Shown: positions 34,248 through 45,967 of the stretch, in pieces
Layout: every line of letters begins with the position of its first letter
How positions within the stretch are numbered: position 1 is the stretch's first letter
From: Macrotrachela quadricornifera
Lineage: Eukaryota; Rotifera; Eurotatoria; Philodinida; Philodinidae
DNA length: 64,000 nt
NCBI GenBank assembly: GCA_022393335.1
Contig: JAJEKB010000498.1
Span: 172,780 to 236,779 of the forward strand
Direction: 5' to 3'
The notes under the pieces: generated by a model
What the model saw: the letters and a program-made list of their open reading frames with translations, nothing else
Database searches by the model: none
What the model was told of the DNA's origin: nothing
Made by a program: the position numbers and the translations under genes

Positions 34248-37200
34248 TATTCAAATGTCAATTTTACTCAATGATTAACTTTATTGTTACGAAATAGTAG
34301 AAATATTTTTTATGTATGAAGAAGAAAAACAAAAATTAAATATATTTTTCATTCTGACAGTATGCATCATACGTATGTTGGTTTTTTTCAACTACTGTTT
34401 CAAAAATAAAATTGAAATATTTATTATATAGAATAAACATTTGTTCTGAATAATTCTTTCTGTACTGTGATGAATGTCACCCGTATGAATATATTATAGT
34501 ATGAATCACTCATGTTGGATATTTCTTTCTTTTCTTTTCTCAATTTTCTTGTCATATAGATGACGCGTAAAATGCACACATGTATATATTTCACTTGTCT
34601 TTTTATACTAAGGTATTTTTCTTTGTTGTTCTCTACGTTTGATATTTTCTAGATGTTTTCTTATTACTTATTTTTTCCCAACTAATTTAGACTTTTCCTA
34701 ACTTGTAGGGGCATAGATAATATTCATTTTGAAAAGTAAAAATGCATGCTTTATCGATCAGCTTGATAGAGCCAATTTAGTAAAATACTTCTATATAGTT
34801 TTCACTATTGAACTGAGTTTAAACATAAAATAAGATCATTTAGCTCTAAAAAAAACCGCCTTTTATTAATTATTTTTCTAAAAAGACACCATATAAACTT
34901 AAAATATTTTTGATCAGTTCGACTAGCACGTTTGTTATTACCAGTTACAATTCTGACGATTATCCTGAATACGAACTTAGTTAATTAAACATATCTGTTA
35001 TATGGAATGCTTTTTTAACCAAATGTTTAGTAAAAGTGACAATATGTATTGAAAATTCTTTTTTCTTTTTGAATAAAAAAGTAAGGCAAAACATGAAATA
35101 ATGAAGAAAAGAAACATTTTTTATTTTTATTTATTCAGTATTTAAATTATTATTTCATGAAATTTTCACTCAATATGTGGGACAATATGTTTCATATACA
35201 CTAGTCCGACTAGAAAGAAAACACAAATGTTTTTAAATTGAACTTTTTAAATAAAATAATTACCATAATTCATTAAATTTTTCATATTTAATTTCATCAA
35301 ATCGAATATCTTTAATCAGAAAACTGCAGTTCGTTCTTCAATTTTTTATTTTTAATAATGAACAATTTGAAGCACATAAATCATCTTACAAATATGCTCT
35401 AATTCTTCATTACGTTCTTTTCAATTTATGTGAATTGAACTCTATAATTTAATTTTATTTAAGTATATATTCAAAAGCAGCTCTTTCTCTTGCAATTTCA
35501 ATCGCTAAATGTTGTTCTTTGTTCTTAATTTTCCATTTATGTACTAGATGCATTTCTTCTTCAATTTGTTCCTTTTTTTGGCTTTTAAAAGATCTTGTTA
35601 AAAGATAATTTAACAAAGAAAATAAAACATAACATATCAATTGTATCATAAGAAAGCTTCTAGTTTGACGAATTAATTATTATTCAATGAAGTTAAAGTT
35701 AATCAAAGTTCTACTATTTTTAAGAATTTTCTGATTGGAAAACAATTGGTGATTAACTACGATTCTTAAACGTGAATATTTATTATATTCCAATGTATAA
35801 ATAGTTTTTAATTCTCAGAAAAAATTCAGATTTTAATGGAAGTGACGTTTTTTTTAGAAATGTGAACGTGTCCTAACCATTTGCGGTAGACATATTAATT
35901 TGAATATGTTGGATGAGTAATGAAGAGTTATGGGTTTAGCACAATAAAAATGTAAGAAGATATATTTTAAGGAAAATCATTCCAACGCCATATTCTGATT
36001 TGTATATTTTTTATTACAGAATGTTTTATTATTTTCATAGTAATGAACAGTTCACTATAAGAAAGATTTTTTTCAGTAGTTTTTCTATTTTCTTTTCATA
36101 GACATTAATTTTATTGACTAACAAAGAAAGAAAAGCTATAAATATTGTATTTTCTCTTTTGATTGTTACTATTGTTTATATTCAATTTTTTTCTTAAATT
36201 TCAAGCATATTACAACGCTCAATCTTCATCATCGTACCTAAACGTTTATTTTCTTCAACAATTTCTTGTTTAATTTGTTATTTTTCTAAAATTTGTACAT
36301 CAAGAATTAACTAAAAAATTTATATTATGCTTCTTGTTGAATTTATTGATCAATATCTTATAATAGAGTACTCTTTTTAGGCTTTCTATAAATACCGTTA
36401 TCTAAAACAATAAAATAATTTTCAAGATTAATCTTGATTTTCCTATCATTCTGTTTTCATTTGTGGTGTTGTTACTACTTTATATAGTATATTAAATAAA
36501 GTTACATCAACTTCTAATCAAGGATTAATTGTGCGATATAAATAATTACTTCCAATACATGTTCTATTCGATGAAATAGATCTATTCGCTCTTCTGAAGT
36601 CCTCTCACGTTGGTGTTGAACACATGTAAACAGATGAAATGCATTTCATTCTTTTACTGCCATTATTCATGTTTATCATCTATTGTAATGATCTTTATTG
36701 ATTAATATAAAAATTCATATAAGGGTTTTATTGATGTGTAATAAAATTATTGGTTAAAAGATAAAAAAAACTCTTATGATAATGAATGGCATCATTTTAA
36801 ATAAAAACTAGATAAAAAAAACAATTTTTTGTGTAATGTTTATGATTTATCGAAAATTAATCTTAAAATGAAATGATCATTTAGAGTAATCAAATAGATA
36901 GAGAGAAACCTGATTATTGATTGGAGATTTTTTATCAAGAAATATATCACACATTCTATAGTTCTATCTTTTCTCTTATTCCTGACTATATTAGCAAAAA
37001 TACAATCTGCAAGGTCATATCTGTTAACGATATATAGTTTGAATTTGCTGAAAATAATAAAAGCAGTTTCTCTAACGAATATAATTGGTCATTAGTTTTA
37101 TCTTTATTTTTTTGGTTATTCTAAATCAGCATTCGATCTGGAGTAACCAATTCGAGGTAAATCATAACCTACTGATTAATTAATTAATTTAATCAATGCG

Positions 37201-38390
37201 TTTCGAGTAGTTTTCAGGGAAGAACTATTGTTTTTTTGTATAAATATATGCTATGCATAGTGCAATGTAAAGGAATTTCTCAAAATAATAACAATTTTAG
37301 ATTGAGAGGAATCGTTCATTGTGGAAAAGAGGAGATTACTTTCAAGTTTCGACTCACTTTGTCTCTCTACAATTAGCACTAGCAGCTATATCATGTATCA
37401 CATTTTAATCGCACAGGAAATACACTAACAGCTTTTAATATAAATAAGCGACACTAAAAGGACATCAATATGGGTATAAATAAATGCTAGATATGTCTAT
37501 AATTTAGTTTCAATTTTATAGAATTAAATTATTGGTTCATTTAAATTTTCATGATTAAATTCTTTTTCGAGTTTGTTTAATTCGAAACCTTCTTCTAAAA
37601 CATGTATCGCATTGAAAATATGAAATGATTATCAAACTATAATTTTTCTGCTAGAGAATATAGACTATCTAAATATTATCTGTTTCAAAATAGAAGCACG
37701 GTAAGTATTTTTTTGAATAATTCAGAAACGCAAGTAGCTAGAGAGTTCGAGTTTTCATTGTTTGAAAATGGAGATCAAAGTGCATTAAATCATATAAGAC
37801 ATATTACAATTACTTAGTCAGTTGACTAAATTCGACTTTAAAATGGGCTGAGATTTTTTTTTCTAAGCTCTTAGAAGTTGATTTTGAGTGTCTAAATATA
37901 TTTCGAGTTAAAATAAAATAATGACAAATTAGTTCGTTGAATCATGAAAGGATTGTCGAATTTTATTGAATGGTCACATGATTTTTGAATACAAGATCTT
38001 TATCATTTGGTATACTCTATGAAAATCCTGATTGAAGCTCATGGAGCTCGGGAGACGTAAAGATAGTCAAAAAATCGAACAAATTTTGTCATATGTTCAA
38101 TAAAAAACAATAGAGGAAAACATCTATGTATGAATTGAATTTTTATTGACTTGATCCATTTACTTCTGACATGTGCAGCAAAAGACCTATTTATCCGCGT
38201 CTTTAATTATAATGTTTGCTATTCGCATACTTTCTGTTATGAATTCTACACCCGAATGCAACCAGACGCTTGTCTATCAATAAGATAGGCTGTGATTACA
38301 TTTTTTTTTATAAATTAGTTTCAGATAGTGTAGTTACAGCCTCTTTTGAGTTGAATGTTATTTGTAAAATACACAAAAATAAAATTGCCT
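34248..38390. other. Long gene-poor stretch
   Basis: About 4.1 kb of AT-rich DNA. The only candidate is a small frame at 35455-35649 (-), listed separately. No repeat structure or splice-linked exons recognised. Confidence 0.45.
35455..35649 (-). CDS. Possible 64-residue single-pass membrane protein
   Basis: A hydrophobic N-terminal segment (LICYVLFSLLNYLL) is followed by a charged helix rich in Glu/Lys (KKEQIEEEMH, IARERAAFEY). The layout resembles small membrane-anchored proteins of animals. No family recognised; the frame could be chance. Confidence 0.25.
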   Translation of the reverse strand: MIQLICYVLFSLLNYLLTRSFKSQKKEQIEEEMHLVHKWKIKNKEQHLAIEIARERAAFEYILK

Positions 38391-40235
38391 TTATGTTGCC
38401 GTACTGAGCACACGATGTGCCCAATGTAACATTTTGTCTACATGTGAAATCAATCGTTCCGTATTGTTTGTCTCATGTCCTCCATCAAACCATTCAATGT
38501 CAATTTTTTTATTGAACTGATGCATTTTAGCTTCATAATGCTTCATCTGACGGGCTGGGCAGCGTGTATCATTATTACCTTGAATAATGAGCACAGGTGC
38601 AATGATCTGTTCGACATATGTAATAGGTGAGGCTGTTGCGTGTAATTCTGGCTTCTCTTCAGGTGTATCACCCAATAGTGTCACTACATAACCTTTGAGT
38701 GATGCAGCAGAATCTTCATAGAGCATAGCCCAATCAGTGATTGCAATACCAGCTATTCCACCAGTCCATAGATTAGGTCGTTTGCCTAAAGCTAACAATG
38801 TGAGATAGCCACCGTAGGACCAGCCGGTAAGGAAAATAGCATTTGGTCGAGCAATACCCTGTTCAATAAGCCATGTGCGAGCAGCCACTATATCTTCTAT
38901 TTCCCAATGGCCAGTGTCAGAATAGATCTTATGTTCAAATGCTCGTCCGAATGTTATTGAACCACGATAGTTAATTGAAAAATGTGCAAAACCATGATCA
39001 AGCCATGCTTCACGTTCCGGCTGGAATCTTTCACTTGTAACATCTGAAGGACCACCGTGCATTTCAATAATAGTGGGAAATGGTTTATTGCTACTGATAT
39101 TAGGTAAAGTAAGCCAACCTTGAATGAGCTGATCGTCAGACGATGGAAATGTGATCGAACGCCATAGATAACTCGGTAGAGTGTCATCCTTTAATGGTCC
39201 AAGTATGGTTCGTTCAAGTGCTCCACTCTCACCATTCAATACAATCATTCGTGGTGGTGCAGTTGCATTTTCCCACTGCACAAAGATTGTACCATTGGGA
39301 CCAAACTGTGCATTAAATATTGTGCCTGATGGATGCTCTGCTAACTTGTGTAAATTTTTATCATCAATGCAATAACAATATAGTTGAAAGATTGCATTGT
39401 GAATATGTAATAGTAGAATAAACTTGCTATTGTGTGACCAGTCTAATGGCTCAATATCACCTTCATTGCCCAATTGATCCAATATAAGATCGATTCGTTC
39501 GTTCGTGCGCACATTCCAGATGAACGGTCGGTTAACCCCATCACGATTACTTTTTGCTAAGAGACGAGCATCAGTAGGCAATGGTGCGAATTGTTTTGGC
39601 ACAATGTTTACGTTTATGCCATCATCAAGTGTATTGATCTGCTCACTATTTATAGTGTCGAACACGAGCAATTTGCTTCCAGTACCTTTTTTAAAGTCTG
39701 TTGTTTCTATGACAATTAATTCACCATTATAAGACAATATGGGATGAACTGTGAAATTTGATGTTTGGTAGATCAGATTAGGTTTACCAATAGTAGAATC
39801 TATCACTGATTGTATAAATAATTGATATCCTCCTTCATTATCGGCGATTATATAGCCTATTATTTTGCCGATGCAGTCTGTTTGAATGCCTAATACTGAA
39901 TATGGTTTAGCGTCAGGTGTTAAATCGTCCTGTTTGCCTGTATCAACATCGACACGAACAAAATGACCAGTCTCATTACCTTGATTGTCGTTCAAATAAT
40001 ATACATAACGTCCATCACTCGAGATTTCACCGTTTTCTTTACCAGACAAATGTTGAGTGAGTTGCCGTAGTTTTCCATCTGGTACATTCCATGCATACAA
40101 CTGATAGATACCTGATTGATTACTTATAACCAAACCGCGTTGATGATTGCATCGTGCGAGACGTCCTCTATTTTCATGTAACCGAAAACGTTGCTTCCAC
40201 GAAGCATGTTCATCGGTTATAGGCGCAACTAACAT
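38391..40235 (-). CDS. Prolyl-oligopeptidase family (S9) peptidase
   Basis: Start at 40235 (MLVAPITDEH, 614 residues) is preferred; an in-frame ATG at 40313 adds 26 residues of unlike composition. The N-terminal part (to about 380) has the repeating WD40-like beta-propeller pattern that screens substrates in this family. The C-terminal part is an alpha/beta hydrolase with the triad Ser in GWSYGGY (499 counted from the upstream ATG), Asp in GNNDTRC (582) and His in DGGHE (613); an oxyanion HGGP motif is present at about 419. All catalytic residues are intact. It hydrolyses short peptides or N-acylated residues, probably in the cytosol. It is intronless and less AT-rich than its neighbours, and resembles bacterial S9 enzymes, so transfer from bacteria is possible. 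Confidence 0.93.
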   Translation of the reverse strand: MLVAPITDEHASWKQRFRLHENRGRLARCNHQRGLVISNQSGIYQLYAWNVPDGKLRQLTQHLSGKENGEISSDGRYVYYLNDNQGNETGHFVRVDVDTGKQDDLTPDAKPYSVLGIQTDCIGKIIGYIIADNEGGYQLFIQSVIDSTIGKPNLIYQTSNFTVHPILSYNGELIVIETTDFKKGTGSKLLVFDTINSEQINTLDDGINVNIVPKQFAPLPTDARLLAKSNRDGVNRPFIWNVRTNERIDLILDQLGNEGDIEPLDWSHNSKFILLLHIHNAIFQLYCYCIDDKNLHKLAEHPSGTIFNAQFGPNGTIFVQWENATAPPRMIVLNGESGALERTILGPLKDDTLPSYLWRSITFPSSDDQLIQGWLTLPNISSNKPFPTIIEMHGGPSDVTSERFQPEREAWLDHGFAHFSINYRGSITFGRAFEHKIYSDTGHWEIEDIVAARTWLIEQGIARPNAIFLTGWSYGGYLTLLALGKRPNLWTGGIAGIAITDWAMLYEDSAASLKGYVVTLLGDTPEEKPELHATASPITYVEQIIAPVLIIQGNNDTRCPARQMKHYEAKMHQFNKKIDIEWFDGGHETNNTERLISHVDKMLHWAHRVLSTAT

Positions 40236-41369
40236 GTGCACTGGTGTGTAATAGATTACAAAACACAAATAGAACGAATGATGACTCCTATCATTTTGTA
40301 TAAATCGAGGCAATGAATAAAGAGAAGGAGAAACGAATCGTGACTATATAAAGCATGTATGAAAGCCTTGTATTAAATATACTTATGATCAAAGAGTGAT
40401 TATAGAACTGATAGCATAGATGGAGGTATGAAAGAAAATGAGCATATAAAAGTGAAAGACGTTGTTTCATCAAGAATACATATGAAGAAGCATTTTATTG
40501 TAATAAAAAAAAATTAAAAGCGATAAAAAGTTTGATCTATAATTTGCATCTAATCAGGGAGCGCCATCTATCGCCATTCAGTCAAAATATCCATATATTT
40601 GTTTCAACAAAAACATCGGAACATAAGTAGTGGATTCATCAGGCTTTAAAGGTCCGAGCCTTTCCTGAATTGAAAGATTGGCGGCTTGTGGCGATAGAAT
40701 TTATTTTTTATTTTCGAAAGACAGTCTTCAGCAACATGATAGAAATCTGAATAACTAGTTTCTTTTTATCAAAAAGAGACTGAAAATTTAGCCGTTCTTG
40801 ATGACAATCACTATCGTAAATTCAAAGTTATGCTGATGCTCATGTTCGATAATAGCATAAAGAGTGAATAGATGAACAAAATTCAGTAAGTTTTTGTATT
40901 TCAATAATTCAGACAGAGAAGGAATGGAAAAGTCAATGCTTCTACGCATTAAAATATCGAATTTTTCCTTACTGGTTTGACACTCTGTTTTAGATTCTCC
41001 GTTTATTGTAAATTTAAGAAGAAATGTGTGAACAATACTCTTAAGAAGCTCCTTGAAGAAATTAAAGAATTCGTAGAATTAATCAATACCTCTCTTTCTC
41101 TTGTGTTCATTTGGAAAATCTATGTGAATTTTCCTTAAACTGATGTATCTCTACTGTCTATAAATCAGAATATCATGTAAGTGGTAAATAGATTCTGAAA
41201 GATATACCAAAGAGTAGCATCCTCTGATTAGCAAACAAAATAAAGTGAAATAAAAGGATGGATCATCGATATCTTTATTACTTTGACATCTGATTCGCAA
41301 TCAGGAATCATAATTGTCATCTGAATATGCCCAAAGTTTCTCTCTATTTACATATCTTTCTTCATCTAT
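40236..41369. other. Intergenic
   Basis: Upstream of the S9 peptidase gene. No gene recognised. Confidence 0.45.
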
Positions 41370-42747
41370 GGTATTAGTCGGATATGTCGACATATATCTA
41401 ACAATATACTAGAAGAATTTCATTGGTATAATAAATAGAAGCAATTTCTGTAAATTTTATTTTTTTAAATATTTTCTCTTGTGATTCTATTTTGTGATAA
41501 AAATCGATTCTATGATTTTGGAAATCAGTTTAATTTGTCCAACTGAAGGTTCAGCAATTGAATCTGCACAGAATTATAACTCGCTTTTGAACCATCAATT
41601 TATAGAAAATGCACAACAACCAGTTGGTAAATCAAACCCATCACACATTACAAATCTAATTTTAATAATGTATTTCTTTCATCGAAGCATATGTAGACTA
41701 GGAACAAGTAAATGTCAAGGCAAATGTTATATCACTGCTTATTAGGATTCGAGAAGAAATAAAGACTATTCAATCATTCATTATAATGGATGCAAAAGGA
41801 AAAGGATAACAAAAAATTCAGTACAGGATAATAATGAAATACGAGGACGACAGTAAACAAGAGCAACATTTTTCTCTCAACGAGATCAATACAGATATTC
41901 AAAAACCAAAATTGAAATTAGAATACCATTTTTGATAACGTTCCGTTGGACAAAAGATCTCTCTATAAAGCAAACAAAAGATTTAATGAACAATTTAATT
42001 GGAATTTCCAATAAAATGTTGGTTGATTGAGAAAATTACTTTAGAAGATCCAGATTTATCGAAAATGGGTGGTTCAAATGAAGTCGTTCAAATCGATGAA
42101 AGTCTTATGAAAGGAAGAAGGAAATATAATCGCGTAAGATTGCTTCTAAGAGATGCGACTCCACCATCAAGATAAAAATATCGAAATCTTGTCGTAGGTC
42201 CTTTGGTTTTGGGCTCGTTTGGGTTCGTTCAGATGTAAAAAGGATTTAAGGATGTTTCATGTCTTAAAAAGAGATGAATCCTCCTTAAGACCAATTATAC
42301 AGCAAAATGTCAATCCTGACTCTACCATTATGACATATGAGTGGAAAGCATACAATTATATTTCAAGATGGTCCGGTTTCAATTTTATCCACAAAACAGT
42401 TAATCAATTTAAAAACTTCATAAATCCAATTAATGAAACAACTACACAAAGAATTGAAGTCGTTTGGAGTTGGGTGAAGACAAAATTAATTAAATCAATG
42501 AGAGGAACCAAAGAAAATTTATTGCAGGGTCATCTGGTCGAATACTGGTGGAGAGAAATTTAACGTCAAAAGCCTTTACAATGAATTCTAAGGTTGTAAA
42601 CGTTTATCTTTCTTCTTTAATTTTTAATTTCGTATTTAACATTTGATTTAGCAATATATTAAATAGATATCTATAAACAGTTTTAAATTTTTCATGCATA
42701 ATATATCGACACTATTAGTATCGGTGTCGACATATCCGACTAATACC
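41370..42747 (+). mobile_element. Merlin-type DNA transposon, decayed
   Basis: Inverted ends GGTATTAGTCGGATATGTCG (41370) and its reverse complement (ending 42747) enclose 1378 bp. The interior encodes an ISXO2/IS1595-like (Merlin) transposase with frame breaks. Expected 8-9-bp target duplications are not visible. The element lies between the S9 peptidase gene and the hydrolase gene. Confidence 0.85.
42020..42563 (+). pseudogene. Merlin (ISXO2-like) transposase pseudogene
   Basis: The first catalytic block reads VVQIDESLMKGRRKYNR (about 42085-42135). After a stop and frame shift near 42170, a 114-codon frame (42219-42563) carries TYEWKAYNYI, HKTVNQFKNF, RIEVVWSWVK and RGTKENLLQGHLVEYWW, the standard ISXO2 order. 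The second catalytic Asp, normally in a SDEWKAY block, is Tyr here, while the third (Glu of RIE) is kept. Inactive. Confidence 0.85.
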
Positions 42748-43477
42748 GACAATCATTTCCACTCAAACCCATTGTATTCTTCTCATAAAGTTTCCTTAGT
42801 TTTTATACCATTTGGTTAATCTATTCTTGAATGGTATTCTTACAAAATTTCGTTATCAAAAATATAGATACAGAATTTATGATGTTTTTGTTACCATTCT
42901 TGTTTACCTAATAACATGAAAAAACTTATGAGATGATGCACGTCTTTAAAAGATTTATTTAATTGACTGCAATTTGAAGATTCAAATAATGGATCAGTTG
43001 AAAAATACGAATAGTTACAACAATATTTATGAAGTATTGCAAGTGCAGGAAAAATATTCTAACGCAATGAAGAATTATAAAAATGTACTCAAAATTTAAC
43101 TAAATATGTTTCTATTTAATCATCTGTTATTTGTCATTCTTTAAACAAATATTCATTTCGACTATTCTTTCATATCATTAAAACACAATTATATTTCAGT
43201 CAAAATTCCAACCTTTCAATCATTTATTACTATAATATTTTAATAAAGTATTTATTCATCTTCATTGCTATAAAAAGGTTGTTGATCATATTCAAGATGA
43301 TTCGCATTATCAATTAATTTATTTACGTCTATTAGTCTTTACTAAAATACGAAATTTCTTATTCATAAGACCGGTTTGACTATTGTGATTTATAAAGGTA
43401 TATTCTTTTTTGTGCAACAAACATAATAGAAAATGTATAATCAGTGAACGATGACAAAACCAGCTAATACTGAATTT
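42748..43477. other. Intergenic
   Basis: AT-rich; nothing recognised. It is the 3' flank of the hydrolase gene. Confidence 0.5.
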
Positions 43478-45253
43478 TTAAACGCCAGAAAATTTTGCAA
43501 GAATTGTTTGTACTAACCAATCAACTTTATTAGTCCAAATAAATGAATAAGAACAAGGTGAATCGCATACAATAAATGTTGAATTATTTGATAATGTTAT
43601 AGTTTGAATTTGTATACCATCATAATAAGCACGTCCAATACGTGCTGCAGCAGTACATGTGCTATCAATAGATGATGAACATAATGGATCAGGACCACCT
43701 GCTGTTGAATTTGTAATAATACCTAATACTGGTGTACTTGTATTTCTTAATGTAGGCCAACCAAATCCATTGAGATATTTTTGTGAACTTAAACTATCCA
43801 AAATTTCTATTATATGTGGTGTTCCTATATAGTTAAAATATTGTGCATGCCAATTTAATGTTTTACCATATCCAGCATTATAATAATTACTAAGATTGCT
43901 AGGTTGATAATCTATCGAAGCTTTTTGAAACCAACGATGAATTCCAAATGGAATTCCAACACGAAATAGATCAATTATTGACTTAGTTGAAGTTATATAA
44001 GGTTGTAGATCATTTAAAGTAATATTACTATTCATTGGTTTACCTGTTAACGAAAGAAGATAAATAAAATCTGGTATACTATCCAACATTATTAATCCAC
44101 TGATTTGATCAGGAAATAATGCAGCATAGAGTTGAATTAATTGACCACCAATAGAATGACCAATCATAATATATGGTGCAGGTTCTCCTATTTCTTTTAA
44201 TAATTCATGTAAATAAAATATTGATTGATAACTATTTGTAGGAATTGGTAAAACATCTGACCATCCATAACCAGCACGATCATATGTACATGAACGTCGT
44301 CCATTAGCAGCTAATTGATCTTGAAGAGCGAAAAAACTTGCTGAGAACAATCCATTACCAGCTTCTAAGATAAATGTTGAACCATTATTAATAGGACCTT
44401 TACATAAAATGTGCATTTTAATTGTACTTTGACTAATAACAGAAGCAACGTTAGAAAGATTCATTTGTGTATTCATTCGAATAGTAACTTGTTGTCCAAG
44501 TGGTCCATAATTTAAGACATCATTTGCACTCCATACTGCTTGTAAAGCTAATAAAAATCCACATAAACTAAGAAAACCTATTGAAGACCATCCAATTCCT
44601 TTTATAATACATTTTAATATACAACATTTTTCACAGCAATATGATGAACTTTTCAATGATTGAACTGTTTTATCAGTAGTTATATAATTATTAGCAGTAT
44701 TTCTCGTCTTTTCTCCTTCATCTTCAGATGAATTTTCTATTTTTGATGTTAAAAAAATTGATGGAAGTTTATCAACAATTATTAATTGAGGAGCAGCATC
44801 TTCAGAAGACACTTTTGTGTCACATAAATGCTGTACATATTCGAACCATGTTATATTAATAATAATAAATAATGTTAAAATCCATGTTGCACCCCATACT
44901 GCTAATATACCATTATGACCAGTTTGTTCACCTTTTTTACTAACAATTCCATCTCCAATAATAATCATCACAGCCATAGTAAACATCCAAGTACAATATA
45001 TTGACCAAATACATTTTTTTTTCACAGATATATTTCTCCAACATTTGTGTAACATATAATACGCTTGAAAATCAAGTATTAATCCAAAAGTAGCACCCCA
45101 GAATGGCACCCATTGATTACCATAATGACCATCTTTATAACTTAGTCCAATATGACCACCAAAACCAATTAAATGAAACGCACTAATCGAAACAATAATG
45201 ATAGTAAAGATCCAAAGTTGAACAGCAATATGTTTAGGCCGAGAACTGGACAT
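43478..45253 (-). CDS. Polytopic membrane protein with C-terminal alpha/beta hydrolase domain
   Basis: 591 residues in a single exon. Hydrophobic segments lie at about 11-30, 48-66, 84-101, 115-135 and, after a Ser/Thr/Glu-rich loop, at 222-245. The C-terminal 310 residues are an alpha/beta hydrolase: an oxyanion-side EAGNG, then YDRAGYGWSD, the nucleophile elbow GHSIGGQ, and a later DSIPD. The region where the catalytic His is expected reads CDSPCSYSFIWTN, with no His, so activity is doubtful unless another His substitutes. Several N-glycosylation sites (NSN, NST) suggest the hydrolase domain faces outside. The combination of four or five helices with a hydrolase is unusual. Substrate is unknown. 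Confidence 0.8.
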   Translation of the reverse strand: MSSSRPKHIAVQLWIFTIIIVSISAFHLIGFGGHIGLSYKDGHYGNQWVPFWGATFGLILDFQAYYMLHKCWRNISVKKKCIWSIYCTWMFTMAVMIIIGDGIVSKKGEQTGHNGILAVWGATWILTLFIIINITWFEYVQHLCDTKVSSEDAAPQLIIVDKLPSIFLTSKIENSSEDEGEKTRNTANNYITTDKTVQSLKSSSYCCEKCCILKCIIKGIGWSSIGFLSLCGFLLALQAVWSANDVLNYGPLGQQVTIRMNTQMNLSNVASVISQSTIKMHILCKGPINNGSTFILEAGNGLFSASFFALQDQLAANGRRSCTYDRAGYGWSDVLPIPTNSYQSIFYLHELLKEIGEPAPYIMIGHSIGGQLIQLYAALFPDQISGLIMLDSIPDFIYLLSLTGKPMNSNITLNDLQPYITSTKSIIDLFRVGIPFGIHRWFQKASIDYQPSNLSNYYNAGYGKTLNWHAQYFNYIGTPHIIEILDSLSSQKYLNGFGWPTLRNTSTPVLGIITNSTAGGPDPLCSSSIDSTCTAAARIGRAYYDGIQIQTITLSNNSTFIVCDSPCSYSFIWTNKVDWLVQTILAKFSGV

Positions 45254-45967
45254 TATACGAATTATTTTTATAATAATCTATGAAAAATATTAATTTAGAA
45301 TTTTATTCAATTTTTTTCTACATAATTCATCATAAATCTCGTCTTTGAACTTATTTTTCTCAAAAATTTTACTAGTAAACATTAAATCAATATTATTAAA
45401 TAAAGATTTTAGATATATAGTTTGTAATGTCATAATAGACTAAATTTGAAATCCTCAAAATTAATATTAGAATATCAGATAAGGATAGCAAGATATTCGA
45501 AAGTTTCTATTCTCAAGAAATAATATGAATATCTAAATTTGTAATGCTCACTACTTACTTTTTCTTTTTATAAATCATTATTCTCTTATTTGCAATTCAT
45601 TATGGAAGAACAAGAAGAAAAATACATCGAAAACATACACTATAAGTTGTCGACAATGCTATTATAATAAAGTTTTTTCTCTCTCAAAAAAAAAACATTA
45701 CTTATCTAAATTCATTCATTCTTTTTTTCTTCACTAAAGAGAATTAAATCATTCATACTATAACGACAACAACAACAGCAACAATGTTTTCAGTCAACGA
45801 AATAGTAGATGCACAACAAATTCAATACATTAACATTATTTCTTATATGATAAAAATAGAATAACAAAAAAAAATTTGTTAAATTATTAATTTAATATAT
45901 GAACGAATATATAATTCATTAACAAGATTTGAACTAAAAAATTTTTATTTTAATAAAAAAAAATATC
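45254..45967. other. Intergenic
   Basis: Very AT-rich spacer between two minus-strand genes; nothing recognised. Confidence 0.5.
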
